Origin: Flavobacterium acetivorans | GTDB taxonomy: Bacteria > Bacteroidota > Bacteroidia > Flavobacteriales > Flavobacteriaceae | Length of the DNA stretch: 64,000 nucleotides | Assembly: GCF_020911885.1 (NCBI RefSeq) | Contig: NZ_CP087132.1 | Location: 558,001-622,000 of the forward strand | Reading direction: 5' to 3' | Shown here: in pieces, positions 1 through 7,548 of the stretch | How positions within the stretch are numbered: the stretch's first letter is position 1 | How the letters are laid out: every line of letters begins with the position of its first letter | Notes under the pieces: generated by a model | Database searches by the model: none | What the model was told of the DNA's origin: nothing | Seen by the model: only the letters and a program-made list of their open reading frames with translations | Position numbers and translations under genes: made by a program

Positions 1-1184
1 CTGTTGTATCCTAAAGCTACAAAATCCAATTTGGCCAATTCTTGATAGAAAAACTCCAGATTTTCCTCTTTTACATTTCGTATTAAAATATCTTGTCTTA
101 GCGTAAAACGCAATTCATTCGCCGCATAATTTTTTATCAAATCAGCCAATGCTCTGGCTTTATCAGTATAAAAATCACCCAATAAAACTTTGATTCCAAT
201 CGCTACATAACCCACTTGCTTCTGTGGAATTACATTTGATTTTTTCCAAGCTTCGAAAGCTACTGTATCTTCGATTGTAACTTTTGGCGCCGTCAATAAA
301 GGTTCTGGAATCGCCACTTCAAAAGCAGTCGTATCGATTTCAACCACTTGATGTGACAAGGCTAATTTTTCTTCTTCGACCAATTTTAAAAATTCGTCAC
401 GACCAATATCTTTAATCAAGAATTTCATACGCGCTTTCAATCTTTTGGCTCTTTCTCCAAAACGATCAAATATTCTTAAAACTCCTTCGGCTGTCGGGAT
501 AATTTGATTTACAGGAATAAATTCCGACAACAATTCGGCATGACTCGGCTGCGAACCTAATCCTCCACCTAACATCACTTTAAACCCTCTTTGACCATCA
601 ACAATTTTTGGAATAAAACCTAAATCGTGTAAATAACTCAGTGCCGTATCTTTATCCGAAGAAGAAAATGAGATTTTGAATTTTCTTCCCATTTCCTGAC
701 AAACCGGGTTTCTCAAGAAAAACTGGAACATGGCATGGGCATAAGGCGAAACATCAAAAGGTTCATCAACATCAATTCCCGCCGTTTCACTTGCTGTAAT
801 ATTTCGTACGGTGTTACCGCAAGCTTCTCTCAAGGTAACATCGTCTTTCTCTAAATTAGCCCATAATTCCGGAGTTCTGTCCAAACTTACATAGTGAATC
901 TGGATATCCTGACGCGTGGTAATGTGCAAACGCCCTGTAGAATATTCATCCGAAACTTTAGTGATACGATTTAATTGCTCGCTGGTCACTTTCCCGAAAG
1001 GCAATTTGATACGTATCATTTGCACGCCTTCTTGACGTTGACCGTACACTCCTCTTGCTAAACGAAGGCTACGAAAACGTTCGTCATCGATTTTTCCTTC
1101 TTTGAATAAACGAATTTTTTTCTCTAAATCGATGATGTCTTTTTCGACAATCGGATTTTCTATTTCGGTTCTAAAACTTTGCAT
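1..1184 (-). CDS. Nitrite/sulfite reductase (assimilatory), C-terminal part cut off by window edge
   Basis: The reading frame opens with ATG at 1184 and runs off the left edge after 394 codons. It has the N-terminal half of the siroheme sulfite/nitrite reductase family: a ferredoxin-like half-domain with RLHITTRQDIQIHYV near residue 100 and a second copy of the same theme (ELRFTLRQDILIRNV) near residue 375. The iron-sulfur and siroheme cysteines would lie in the missing C-terminus. Its place directly after cysN, cysD and cysH argues for reduction of sulfite to sulfide rather than nitrite reduction. Whether the electron donor is ferredoxin or NADPH (cysI type) cannot be told from this fragment. 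The gap to cysN is only 30 bases, so it is probably the last or a late gene of the cys operon. Confidence 0.88.
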   Translation of the reverse strand, partial: MQSFRTEIENPIVEKDIIDLEKKIRLFKEGKIDDERFRSLRLARGVYGQRQEGVQMIRIKLPFGKVTSEQLNRITKVSDEYSTGRLHITTRQDIQIHYVSLDRTPELWANLEKDDVTLREACGNTVRNITASETAGIDVDEPFDVSPYAHAMFQFFLRNPVCQEMGRKFKISFSSSDKDTALSYLHDLGFIPKIVDGQRGFKVMLGGGLGSQPSHAELLSEFIPVNQIIPTAEGVLRIFDRFGERAKRLKARMKFLIKDIGRDEFLKLVEEEKLALSHQVVEIDTTAFEVAIPEPLLTAPKVTIEDTVAFEAWKKSNVIPQKQVGYVAIGIKVLLGDFYTDKARALADLIKNYAANELRFTLRQDILIRNVKEENLEFFYQELAKLDFVALGYN

Positions 1185-1214
1185 CTGTAGTTAGGTTTTT
1201 GGCAAAAATTAGTT

Positions 1215-2459
1215 TTATTTTATAAAACCAACTCCTGCGGTTGTATTGGTTGCGGCATCGATCAAAATGAAAACTCCGTTAGATTTGTTGTCATTGTAGG
1301 CATCAAAATATAATGGCTTGCTTAATTTAATACTTACTTCTCCAATTTCGTTAATAGCTAATTGAGTGGCTGGCGTTGAACCGGAATAATCGGTTGCGAT
1401 TACGTTTTTCACACTGTCAATTTTGGCCAAAACTCTGTTGGTGTTGTGCTGGATCAAATATTTTGTTCCCGGAACCAATTTTTTGCTGTCCATCCAACAA
1501 ATCGTTGTCGTGATGTCTTTTTCGATTCTTGGAAGTTCATCCGATTTTACAATCATATCCCCACGAGTCACATTGATGTCATTCTCTAATTCGATCGTGA
1601 TTGAAGAACCGGCAGCAGCTTCGTCAAATTGTCCATCAAAAAAATGAATGTTGCTAACTTTTGATTCCGTCAAAGATGGAAGAACCGTTACTGCATCTCC
1701 AACTTTAATATTGTTTCCGTATAATTTTCCGGCATATCCTCTAAAATCGTGGTATTCCTCGGTTTTTGGTCTGATAACCGTTTGAACCGGGAAACGTGCT
1801 TTTCCTGTTTCAAAAACATCTTCTGGCTCTAAAGCTTCTAAATGCTCCAAAACCGTTTGCCCTGTGTACCAAGGCATATTTTCTGACCTGTCAGCTACAT
1901 TTCCTCCATTAATGGCGCTTAAAGGAATGTAACTTACCGTTTGTTCTTTGAATGCACTTTTACTGTTTAATTCTTGGAAATCGGCTTTGATTTTATTGAA
2001 TACTTCTTCCGAATAATCAACCAAATCCATTTTATTGATAGCTACAATCACTTCTTTTACGCGCAATAAATTATTGATAAAAAAGTGACGATAGGTTTGC
2101 TCAATCACTCCTTTTCGAGCATCGATCAAAATAATTGAAACCTGTGAAGTTGAAGCTCCCGTAACCATGTTTCTGGTATATTCTACATGACCCGGCGTAT
2201 CGGCAATAATGTAACTTTTCTTGGCTGTCGAAAAATAAATATGCGCCACATCAATCGTAATTCCTTGTTCTCTTTCTGCAACCAAACCATCCGTTGCTAA
2301 TGAAAAATCTAGATAATCATATCCTTTTTGTTTGCTGCTTTTTTCTATCGCTTCTATTTTATCTGTTGTCAATGATTTTGTATCGTACAATAATCTCCCG
2401 ATTAAAGTACTTTTTCCGTCATCTACGCTTCCTGCTGTTGCTATTTTTAAAACTTCCAT
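1215..2459 (-). CDS. cysN: Sulfate adenylyltransferase subunit 1 (GTPase subunit CysN)
   Basis: This is the regulatory GTPase subunit of ATP sulfurylase, which couples GTP hydrolysis to the formation of APS from ATP and sulfate. The G motifs are all visible: GSVDDGKST at residues 10-18, DTPGH at 87-91 and NKMD at 142-145, followed by EF-Tu-like beta-barrel domains. At 414 residues it is the short form; the C-terminal APS kinase (CysC) domain found in CysNC fusions is absent, and no separate cysC is in the window. The catalytic partner cysD lies immediately upstream (112-base gap). The intergenic DNA between the two is an AT-rich, repetitive filler with no hairpin, so cotranscription is likely. 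Confidence 0.97.
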   Translation of the reverse strand: MEVLKIATAGSVDDGKSTLIGRLLYDTKSLTTDKIEAIEKSSKQKGYDYLDFSLATDGLVAEREQGITIDVAHIYFSTAKKSYIIADTPGHVEYTRNMVTGASTSQVSIILIDARKGVIEQTYRHFFINNLLRVKEVIVAINKMDLVDYSEEVFNKIKADFQELNSKSAFKEQTVSYIPLSAINGGNVADRSENMPWYTGQTVLEHLEALEPEDVFETGKARFPVQTVIRPKTEEYHDFRGYAGKLYGNNIKVGDAVTVLPSLTESKVSNIHFFDGQFDEAAAGSSITIELENDINVTRGDMIVKSDELPRIEKDITTTICWMDSKKLVPGTKYLIQHNTNRVLAKIDSVKNVIATDYSGSTPATQLAINEIGEVSIKLSKPLYFDAYNDNKSNGVFILIDAATNTTAGVGFIK

Positions 2460-2571
2460 CAGTTTCTATTATTTTAAATTATAAATTTTGAATTTTAAAT
2501 GGTAATCGTTATTTGAATTTTAAATTATTGGTGTTTCATTCAACATTTAAAATTCAACATTTAAAATAATT
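2460..2571. repeat. AT-rich repeat spacer between cysD and cysN
   Basis: Contains ATTTTGAATTTTAAAT and repeated CAACATTTAAAAT words (ATTCAACATTTAAAATTCAACATTTAAAAT-like arrangement, given here by position 2539-2568). No hairpin with a T run and no reading frame. Confidence 0.45.
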
Positions 2572-3471
2572 TTAAAAGTACCCTTGTTGCTTTCTTTTCT
2601 CCATCGCGGCTTCCGAACGTTTGTCATCAATTCTGGCTCCTCTTTCGGAAATGGTAGACGATCTGATTTCGCCAACTACTTCCTGAATAGTTGCCGCATA
2701 CGACTCTACTGCTGCAGTACAACTCATATCCCCGACGGTTCTGAAGCGAACAATTCGTTCTTCGATTTGTTCGTCTTCTTCTTGGTACACATAAGGAGAG
2801 TGTGACCAGATCAAACCGTCTCTCAAAAAAACTTTGCGTTTGTGTGAAAAATAAATAGATGGAATCTCGATTTGCTCTTGTTCGATATAACTCCAAACAT
2901 CCAATTCGGTCCAGTTCGAAATCGGGAAAACACGAACATTTTGACCATTTTCAATTTTTCCGTTTAATAAATCAAACAATTCCGGACGTTGGTTTTTCTC
3001 GTCCCATTGACCAAAATCATCACGTACCGAAAAAATACGTTCTTTGGCTCTTGCTTTTTCTTCGTCACGACGCGCTCCACCAATACAAGCATCAAATTTG
3101 AATTCTTCGATTGCATCCAAAAGTGTCGTTGTTTGCAAGCTGTTTCTGCTCGAATATTTCCCTGATTCTTCTACTACCTTACCTTCATCAATAGCATCTT
3201 GCACATTACGAACGATTAATTCCAATCCTAATTCGGCTACCAATTTATCTCTAAATTCTATTGTTTCAGGAAAGTTATGCCCAGTGTCAACATGCAAAAG
3301 CGGGAAAGGAATCTTGGCAGGAAAAAAAGCTTTTTGTGCTAATCGAACCAATGTGATAGAATCTTTTCCTCCCGAGAAAAGCAAAACCGGCTTGTCAAAC
3401 TGAGAAATCACTTCTCTAAATATGTATATCGCTTCGCTTTCTAAAGCATTTGTTTTTAATATCGTACTCAT
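2572..3471 (-). CDS. cysD: Sulfate adenylyltransferase subunit 2 (CysD)
   Basis: Catalytic subunit of ATP sulfurylase, forming adenylyl sulfate (APS) from sulfate and ATP. It is a PP-loop (adenosine nucleotide alpha-hydrolase) protein; the pyrophosphate-binding loop SGGKDS is at residues 33-38, and the family signature GGARRDEEKARAKERIFS is near residue 135. The C-terminal arginine/lysine-rich tail (SEAAMEKRKQQGYF) matches the family end. The length of 299 residues is normal. It lies between cysH (67-base gap) and cysN in a same-strand cluster, as expected for the CysDN heterodimer. Confidence 0.97.
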   Translation of the reverse strand: MSTILKTNALESEAIYIFREVISQFDKPVLLFSGGKDSITLVRLAQKAFFPAKIPFPLLHVDTGHNFPETIEFRDKLVAELGLELIVRNVQDAIDEGKVVEESGKYSSRNSLQTTTLLDAIEEFKFDACIGGARRDEEKARAKERIFSVRDDFGQWDEKNQRPELFDLLNGKIENGQNVRVFPISNWTELDVWSYIEQEQIEIPSIYFSHKRKVFLRDGLIWSHSPYVYQEEDEQIEERIVRFRTVGDMSCTAAVESYAATIQEVVGEIRSSTISERGARIDDKRSEAAMEKRKQQGYF

Positions 3472-3538
3472 TATTATTTGGTAATTTGTTTATTTGTCTA
3501 TTCGGTTAAACGACCAAACAGATAAACGATTAAACTTT

Positions 3539-4240
3539 TTATTTTTGGTGCAAACCGCACTCTTTATGACTCGACTCCCATGACCATCTTCCCGCTCTGA
3601 TATCTTCTCCCGGAGCAATTACTCTGGTACAAGGTGCACATCCTATACTCACAAATCCTTGTTTGTGCAATGCATTTTGAGGCACATTGTTATCATCAAT
3701 ATATTTTTGAACTTCTTCTAATGTCCATTTCAACAAGGGGTTGAATTTTATGATATCAAAGTGAACATCATATTCAAACAAATCCAAATTGTTTCTGTTT
3801 TCCGATTGTTCGGCTCTTAAACCTGTAATCCAAATCGAATTTCCTTTTAAGGCTTTGGTCAATGGCGCCACTTTCCTGATAAAACAACATTCTTTTCTAT
3901 TCTCCACCGATTCGTAAAAACTGTTTGGTCCTTTCTTGTTTAGCAATTCTTCGACCGCTGTAGCTTCCGGAAAATAGGTTTTAATATCTATTTTATACTT
4001 TTTCAATGTCTTATGAAAAACATCATAAGTCTCTTGAAACATTCGTCCCGTATCTAAAGTAAAAATGGTGATTGGCAACTCATTTTTCGCGATAAGCGCC
4101 GTAATCACTTGGTCTTCTTGCCCGAAAGAAGTTGAAAAAACCACTTTATCCTTGTACTCATTAGCTAAAAATTCTAAAGTTTCCTCGATCGAAAATCCTT
4201 TTGTTTTCTTTAATAAGGTATTTGTTATTGCTGTACTCAT
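3539..4240 (-). CDS. cysH: Adenylyl-sulfate (APS) reductase of the iron-sulfur CysH type
   Basis: CysH-family thiol-dependent reductase that releases sulfite from an adenylylated sulfate donor. Two cysteine pairs are present: ECCFIRK with Cys118-Cys119, and GCAPCT with Cys201 and Cys204. In the family these four ligate a [4Fe-4S] cluster and mark enzymes that use APS; PAPS-specific enzymes lack them. The C-terminal ECGLH (227-231) carries the catalytic cysteine. The absence of an APS kinase domain on CysN or of cysC nearby fits APS use. The start codon overlaps the stop of the upstream permease gene by one base (TAATG), which indicates translational coupling. Confidence 0.94.
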   Translation of the reverse strand: MSTAITNTLLKKTKGFSIEETLEFLANEYKDKVVFSTSFGQEDQVITALIAKNELPITIFTLDTGRMFQETYDVFHKTLKKYKIDIKTYFPEATAVEELLNKKGPNSFYESVENRKECCFIRKVAPLTKALKGNSIWITGLRAEQSENRNNLDLFEYDVHFDIIKFNPLLKWTLEEVQKYIDDNNVPQNALHKQGFVSIGCAPCTRVIAPGEDIRAGRWSWESSHKECGLHQK

Positions 4241-5142
4241 TATAATAATTTAGACAATGTTTTTAAACTCAAAATAATAATTAAAACGCCCACCAAAATC
4301 ATCATCGGCTGTCTTTTGATTTTATTCACTAATATAGCGGCAATTGGAGCGGCAATCACGCCACCCAAAATCAATCCGATAATTACCTGCCAACCTTGGA
4401 TTCCTCCAAAAAGCATGAAAGTGATTCCGCTGGCAAAAGAAACTGCAAACTCCGCAGCATTGACAGAACCGATTGTATACCTCGGATTTCTGCCACGCCC
4501 TAGAAGAGTAGAAGTTACAATTGGACCCCAGCCGCCACCGCCAACCGAATCCATAAAACCACCAAAAGAAGCCAAAACACCTAATTTCTTGGTTTTCTTT
4601 TTGATGATGTTCTTCTTCATGGCTTTTCTAATGATAATACAAGCTAACGCAATCATATATACTGCAATAAACGGCTTAACAACCTCGCCATCAATCACAT
4701 TAGATAACAAATAAGCTCCTGTTATTGACCCTAAAACACCCGGTATAAGCAAGTGTCTAACTAATTTTTTATTGATGTTTCCAAATTTATGATGTGAAAT
4801 AGCAGACACCCCTGTAGTAAACATTTCTGCGACGTGTACTCCGGTGCTACTAACAACCGGAGGGACTCCATAAGCCAATAAAAAAGAGGTAGAAGTAGCG
4901 CCGTAACCCATTCCTAAAGTCCCATCAACTAGTTGAGCAAAAACTCCTATACAGAAAAATATTAAAAACTCCTGATTAAAACCTCCTACAAAACCATCCC
5001 AAGAAAACTCAGCATAATGGTTGTATACTAATGTCGAAAATAATCCAACCAACAAAACAATTGGAATTATAACCCACAAACGCTGCGCGAAAGTAACTTC
5101 TTGTTTTACCGTTATACTATCTCCATTTAATTCTGAATTCAT
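4240..5142 (-). CDS. TauE/SafE (TSUP) family membrane permease
   Basis: A 300-residue polytopic inner-membrane protein of the sulfite exporter TauE/SafE family (COG0730). It shows about eight hydrophobic segments and two family-typical glycine-rich repeats (around LVDGTLGMGYGATST in the first half and GFMDSVGGGGWGP in the second). It is the first gene after the cys promoter and is fused by a one-base overlap to cysH. No ABC or SulP sulfate importer is visible in the operon, so it may import sulfate or thiosulfate, or export excess sulfite. Direction of transport cannot be decided from sequence. Confidence 0.9.
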   Translation of the reverse strand: MNSELNGDSITVKQEVTFAQRLWVIIPIVLLVGLFSTLVYNHYAEFSWDGFVGGFNQEFLIFFCIGVFAQLVDGTLGMGYGATSTSFLLAYGVPPVVSSTGVHVAEMFTTGVSAISHHKFGNINKKLVRHLLIPGVLGSITGAYLLSNVIDGEVVKPFIAVYMIALACIIIRKAMKKNIIKKKTKKLGVLASFGGFMDSVGGGGWGPIVTSTLLGRGRNPRYTIGSVNAAEFAVSFASGITFMLFGGIQGWQVIIGLILGGVIAAPIAAILVNKIKRQPMMILVGVLIIILSLKTLSKLL

Positions 5143-5163
5143 CCTAAAGTATTTTTTAAATAA

Positions 5164-5192
5164 AATCTATTACCCTATCGGGTTTGTAGATT
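5164..5192. promoter_or_regulatory. Candidate Rrf2-type operator in the cys operon leader
   Basis: Imperfect palindrome: outer arms AATCTA and TAGATT, inner arms ACCC and GGGT around the centre TATC. It lies immediately downstream of the predicted -7 box of the tauE-cysHDN promoter, at or just after the expected transcription start. The gene for an Rrf2 regulator ends 60 bases away. Operator function is inferred from symmetry and position. Confidence 0.6.
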
Positions 5193-5198
5193 AAAAAG

Positions 5199-5227
5199 CA
5201 AAAGTACTGTTTTTTATTAAATTACAA
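5199..5227 (-). promoter_or_regulatory. Promoter of tauE-cysH-cysD-cysN
   Basis: On the minus strand a TTTG (-33) is followed after 18 nt by TACTTTTG, a full match to the Bacteroidetes -7 consensus TAnnTTTG. The tauE start is about 57 bases downstream. Confidence 0.65.
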
Positions 5228-5252
5228 ACTTTTTTTTAAAAAAAATTATGGA

Positions 5253-5663
5253 TTAAAAAGCGATATCAGCCAGGGTATTATTTTCTAATATCATCAGGGT
5301 ATTGTCTCTTACTTCGGTCATTAGCCTTCTAACAGCACAAGTAGCTTCATCGGTACAATCTTCACATTTTTCGTAAAAATTATGACTAGCACAAGGCAAT
5401 AGCGCTATAGGGCCTTCCAGAATTCGGTAGACATGAGCCATATTAATGTCTTTGGGTTCTTTGATCAGGTAATAACCGCCCCCCTTTCCTTTTTTGGCAC
5501 CCAAAAAACCCGAATGGCGCAATAACAACAAAATGCTTTCTAAAAATTTAATCGAAATGTTTTCACTTTTTGCAATTTCAGCAATTTGAACTGGCGTTTG
5601 ATCTTTCTGGCGTGCCAAAAAAGTCAAAGCTTTTATTCCGTATTTCGTTTTTTTAGAAAGCAT
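5253..5663 (-). CDS. Rrf2 family transcriptional regulator, likely controls sulfur assimilation
   Basis: A 136-residue Rrf2 protein with an N-terminal winged helix-turn-helix (KYGIKALTFLA at about residues 7-17; recognition region around ISIKFLESILLLLRHSG) and the wing glycine cluster KGKGGGYYL. Four cysteines follow, Cys91, Cys100, Cys103 and Cys109; three sit close to where IscR holds its Fe-S ligands (IscR Cys92, 98, 104), so a cluster or thiol sensor is possible. CymR-like members usually sense cysteine synthesis through a partner enzyme instead. It lies between metZ and the cys operon, with a palindrome downstream in the cys promoter, so a sulfur or cysteine regulator is the natural inference. 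Confidence 0.93.
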   Translation of the reverse strand: MLSKKTKYGIKALTFLARQKDQTPVQIAEIAKSENISIKFLESILLLLRHSGFLGAKKGKGGGYYLIKEPKDINMAHVYRILEGPIALLPCASHNFYEKCEDCTDEATCAVRRLMTEVRDNTLMILENNTLADIAF

Positions 5664-5800
5664 TTATGGAGATTTTTGATTGTTGAATGAGTATTAACAT
5701 TTTAGATCTTTAAAAAATCATTAGTTTATTTTTAAATTTCATAAATTTTAGTACCAACACCAAATCTACAATCTAAAATCGTTAATCACAAATCTACGAT
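5664..5800. repeat. AATC-word repeat spacer between metZ and the Rrf2 gene
   Basis: Carries GATTTTTGATTGTTGAATGA next to the Rrf2 start and, at the metZ end, overlapping AATCTACAATCTAAAATCG and AATCACAAATCTACGATC words. The latter contains the predicted Rrf2 promoter on the minus strand. The same words recur before etfA. Confidence 0.5.
5761..5791 (-). promoter_or_regulatory. Promoter of the Rrf2 regulator gene
   Basis: On the minus strand TTTG is followed after exactly 20 nt by TAGATTTG, matching the Bacteroidetes consensus. The element lies inside an AT-rich repeat (AATCTA/AATC units) just after the metZ stop codon, about 98 bases before the Rrf2 start. Confidence 0.55.
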
Positions 5801-6969
5801 CTTAATGCCTGCTCTAAATCGGCAATTACATCTTTTACCGTTTCCAAACCTACAGAAACTCGTACCAAACCATCGGTGATACTTACCGCCAAACGCTCTT
5901 CGACAGATAATTTACTGTGTGTTGTTGATGCCGGATGTGTAACTATTGTACGGGTATCTCCTAAATTTGGTGACAATGAACATAATTTTATTTTATCCAG
6001 AAAGGCTCTCCCTGCTTCAATTCCTCCTTTGATTTCAAATGCAACGATGTTACCACCCAATTTCATTTGCTTTTTTGCAATTTCATATTGGGGATGTGAT
6101 TTCAAGAAAGGATACTTAACGGTATTTACATTAGGATGACTTTCCAAAAATTCAGCTACTTTCATCGCATTTTCACAATGTCTGTCTACTCGAATAGCTA
6201 AAGTCTCTAAACTTTTAGACAATACCCAAGCATTAAAAGGCGACAAAGAAGGACCTGTAAGTCGAGAAAAAAGATAAATATCTTTTATCAAATCCGCTTT
6301 TCCAACAGTTACCCCTCCTAAAACTCTTCCTTGCCCATCCATTAATTTAGTCGCGGAATGTACCACCAAATGCGCTCCCCATTTTATCGGCTGTTGAATA
6401 TATGGTGTTGCAAAACAATTGTCGATAATCAAAATCAAATTATGCTTTTTCGCAATAGCTCCTAACAGTTCTAAATCTATAATATCAACCGCTGGGTTCG
6501 TAGGCGATTCGGCAAAAAGAATCTTCGTATTTGGCTTGATAAAACTCTCGATGGTTTCTGGTTTAGTAAGATCAAAATACGATGTTTCGATATTCCACTT
6601 CGGAAAATAGTTTACAAACAAGGAATGAGTTGCTCCAAAAACACTACTGGCAGAAACAATATGATCACCAGATTTCAGCAAGGCAGCAAAAGTAGAATAC
6701 ACCGCTGCCATTCCAGATGCAAATGCAAAACCAGCCTCAGCACCTTCCATTTTACAAACTTTATCTACAAATTCGTTGTTATTTGGATTGCTGTATCGGC
6801 TATAAATATTTCTATCTTTCTCTTCCGCAAAAGAGGCACGCATGTCTTCGGCATCTTCAAACACAAAGCTTGAAGACAAAAACAAAGGCACGGAATGCTC
6901 TAAATATTGGGTTCTTTCTAATTGGCTGCGTATAGCGTGGGTTTCAAACCCAAATTCTTGTTCGTTCAT
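5794..6969 (-). CDS. metZ: O-succinylhomoserine sulfhydrylase-type enzyme (MetZ)
   Basis: Cys/Met-metabolism PLP enzyme of 391 residues. The active-site lysine is K208 in HSATKLMDGQGR, and the cofactor-phosphate motif SGMAA is near residue 85. The DGQGR and PSLSPFNAWVLSKSLETL stretches are typical of MetZ, which makes homocysteine from an activated homoserine and sulfide. The exact acyl donor (succinyl or acetyl) depends on the upstream acyltransferase. It lies 26 bases after the OsmC gene in the metX-thrA-osmC-metZ run and is probably under the same SAM-I riboswitch. The separate metY enzyme (12.1-13.4 kb) catalyses a related reaction. Confidence 0.9.
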   Translation of the reverse strand: MNEQEFGFETHAIRSQLERTQYLEHSVPLFLSSSFVFEDAEDMRASFAEEKDRNIYSRYSNPNNNEFVDKVCKMEGAEAGFAFASGMAAVYSTFAALLKSGDHIVSASSVFGATHSLFVNYFPKWNIETSYFDLTKPETIESFIKPNTKILFAESPTNPAVDIIDLELLGAIAKKHNLILIIDNCFATPYIQQPIKWGAHLVVHSATKLMDGQGRVLGGVTVGKADLIKDIYLFSRLTGPSLSPFNAWVLSKSLETLAIRVDRHCENAMKVAEFLESHPNVNTVKYPFLKSHPQYEIAKKQMKLGGNIVAFEIKGGIEAGRAFLDKIKLCSLSPNLGDTRTIVTHPASTTHSKLSVEERLAVSITDGLVRVSVGLETVKDVIADLEQALRS

Positions 6970-6995
6970 TTTTTCTTTTCTTTTACAGATGGCTA

Positions 6996-7424
6996 TTAAC
7001 CAAGTGCTATATTATTCAAAACTACTTTATAATGTATTGTGGCTGTTGGTTCTAATGTTTTAGAAACGGAACAGTATTTCTCAAAAGAAAGTTGGGCCGC
7101 GCGCGCCGCTTTTTCAGGATTAATTTCACCTTCTAAGAAGAAAACCACGTTAATATCTTTGAATGGCTTAGCCTCTCCTACTTGCACTCTTTCGCCTTCG
7201 ACCTCAGCTTTAAAAGAAGTAATTTCCTGACGTTGTTTTTTTAGAATCGAAATCATATCAATCGCGCTGCATCCCGCAACTCCCATCAATACCAATTCCA
7301 TTGGGCTTGGTCCTTGATCATTGCCTCCAAATTCCGGTCGGCTATCAACATTTACTAAATGTCCACGTTCGTTTTTTAATTCGAAATGGAAGTTGTCATT
7401 TACTCTGTTTAATGTTATTTTCAT
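6996..7424 (-). CDS. OsmC family protein
   Basis: A 142-residue OsmC/Ohr-fold protein with the family hallmarks: MELVLMGVAGCSAIDM with a conserved cysteine, and the C-terminal SFEKYCSVSKTL with the second reactive-type cysteine. Such proteins reduce peroxides through a cysteine pair or act on unknown thiol substrates. The frame is open to 7466, but the extra 14 residues would be encoded by a G/C-rich intergenic palindrome, so the ATG at 7424 (MKITLNRVND) is preferred. Its position between thrA and metZ suggests a role linked to sulfur or thiol stress. The specific substrate is unknown. Confidence 0.9.
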   Translation of the reverse strand: MKITLNRVNDNFHFELKNERGHLVNVDSRPEFGGNDQGPSPMELVLMGVAGCSAIDMISILKKQRQEITSFKAEVEGERVQVGEAKPFKDINVVFFLEGEINPEKAARAAQLSFEKYCSVSKTLEPTATIHYKVVLNNIALG

Positions 7425-7429
7425 ATTTA

Positions 7430-7548
7430 TCCCCTCCCCCCCCCTCCCCGAAGGGAAGGGAGCCAAGACTGGAGGTAAGTCCCTTTTTTAATTAATTTTA
7501 ATAAAAGTCCTATATTATTCCCCCTTCGGGGGCAAGGGGGATTTATCC
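7430..7548. repeat. G/C-rich palindromic intergenic element (REP-like)
   Basis: Two C-rich/G-rich inverted repeats stand out in otherwise AT-rich DNA: CCCTCCCC-GAA-GGGAAGGG (about 7443-7470) and CCCCCTTCGGGGG (7518-7530) followed by CAAGGGGG. Between them is about 45 bases of AT-rich sequence. It separates thrA from osmC. It could be a REP/BIME-type repeat or a partial terminator; no gene is seen in it. Confidence 0.55.

Noticed and set aside
2584..3403. Several plus-strand frames opposite cysD
   Set aside because: Antisense shadows of a well-recognised gene with Ser/Pro-rich composition typical of reverse-frame translation.
7425..7466. Upstream extension of the OsmC protein to 156 residues
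   Set aside because: The extra residues (APFPSGRGGEGIN) are a translation of the G/C-rich palindrome; ATG at 7424 fits the family start.
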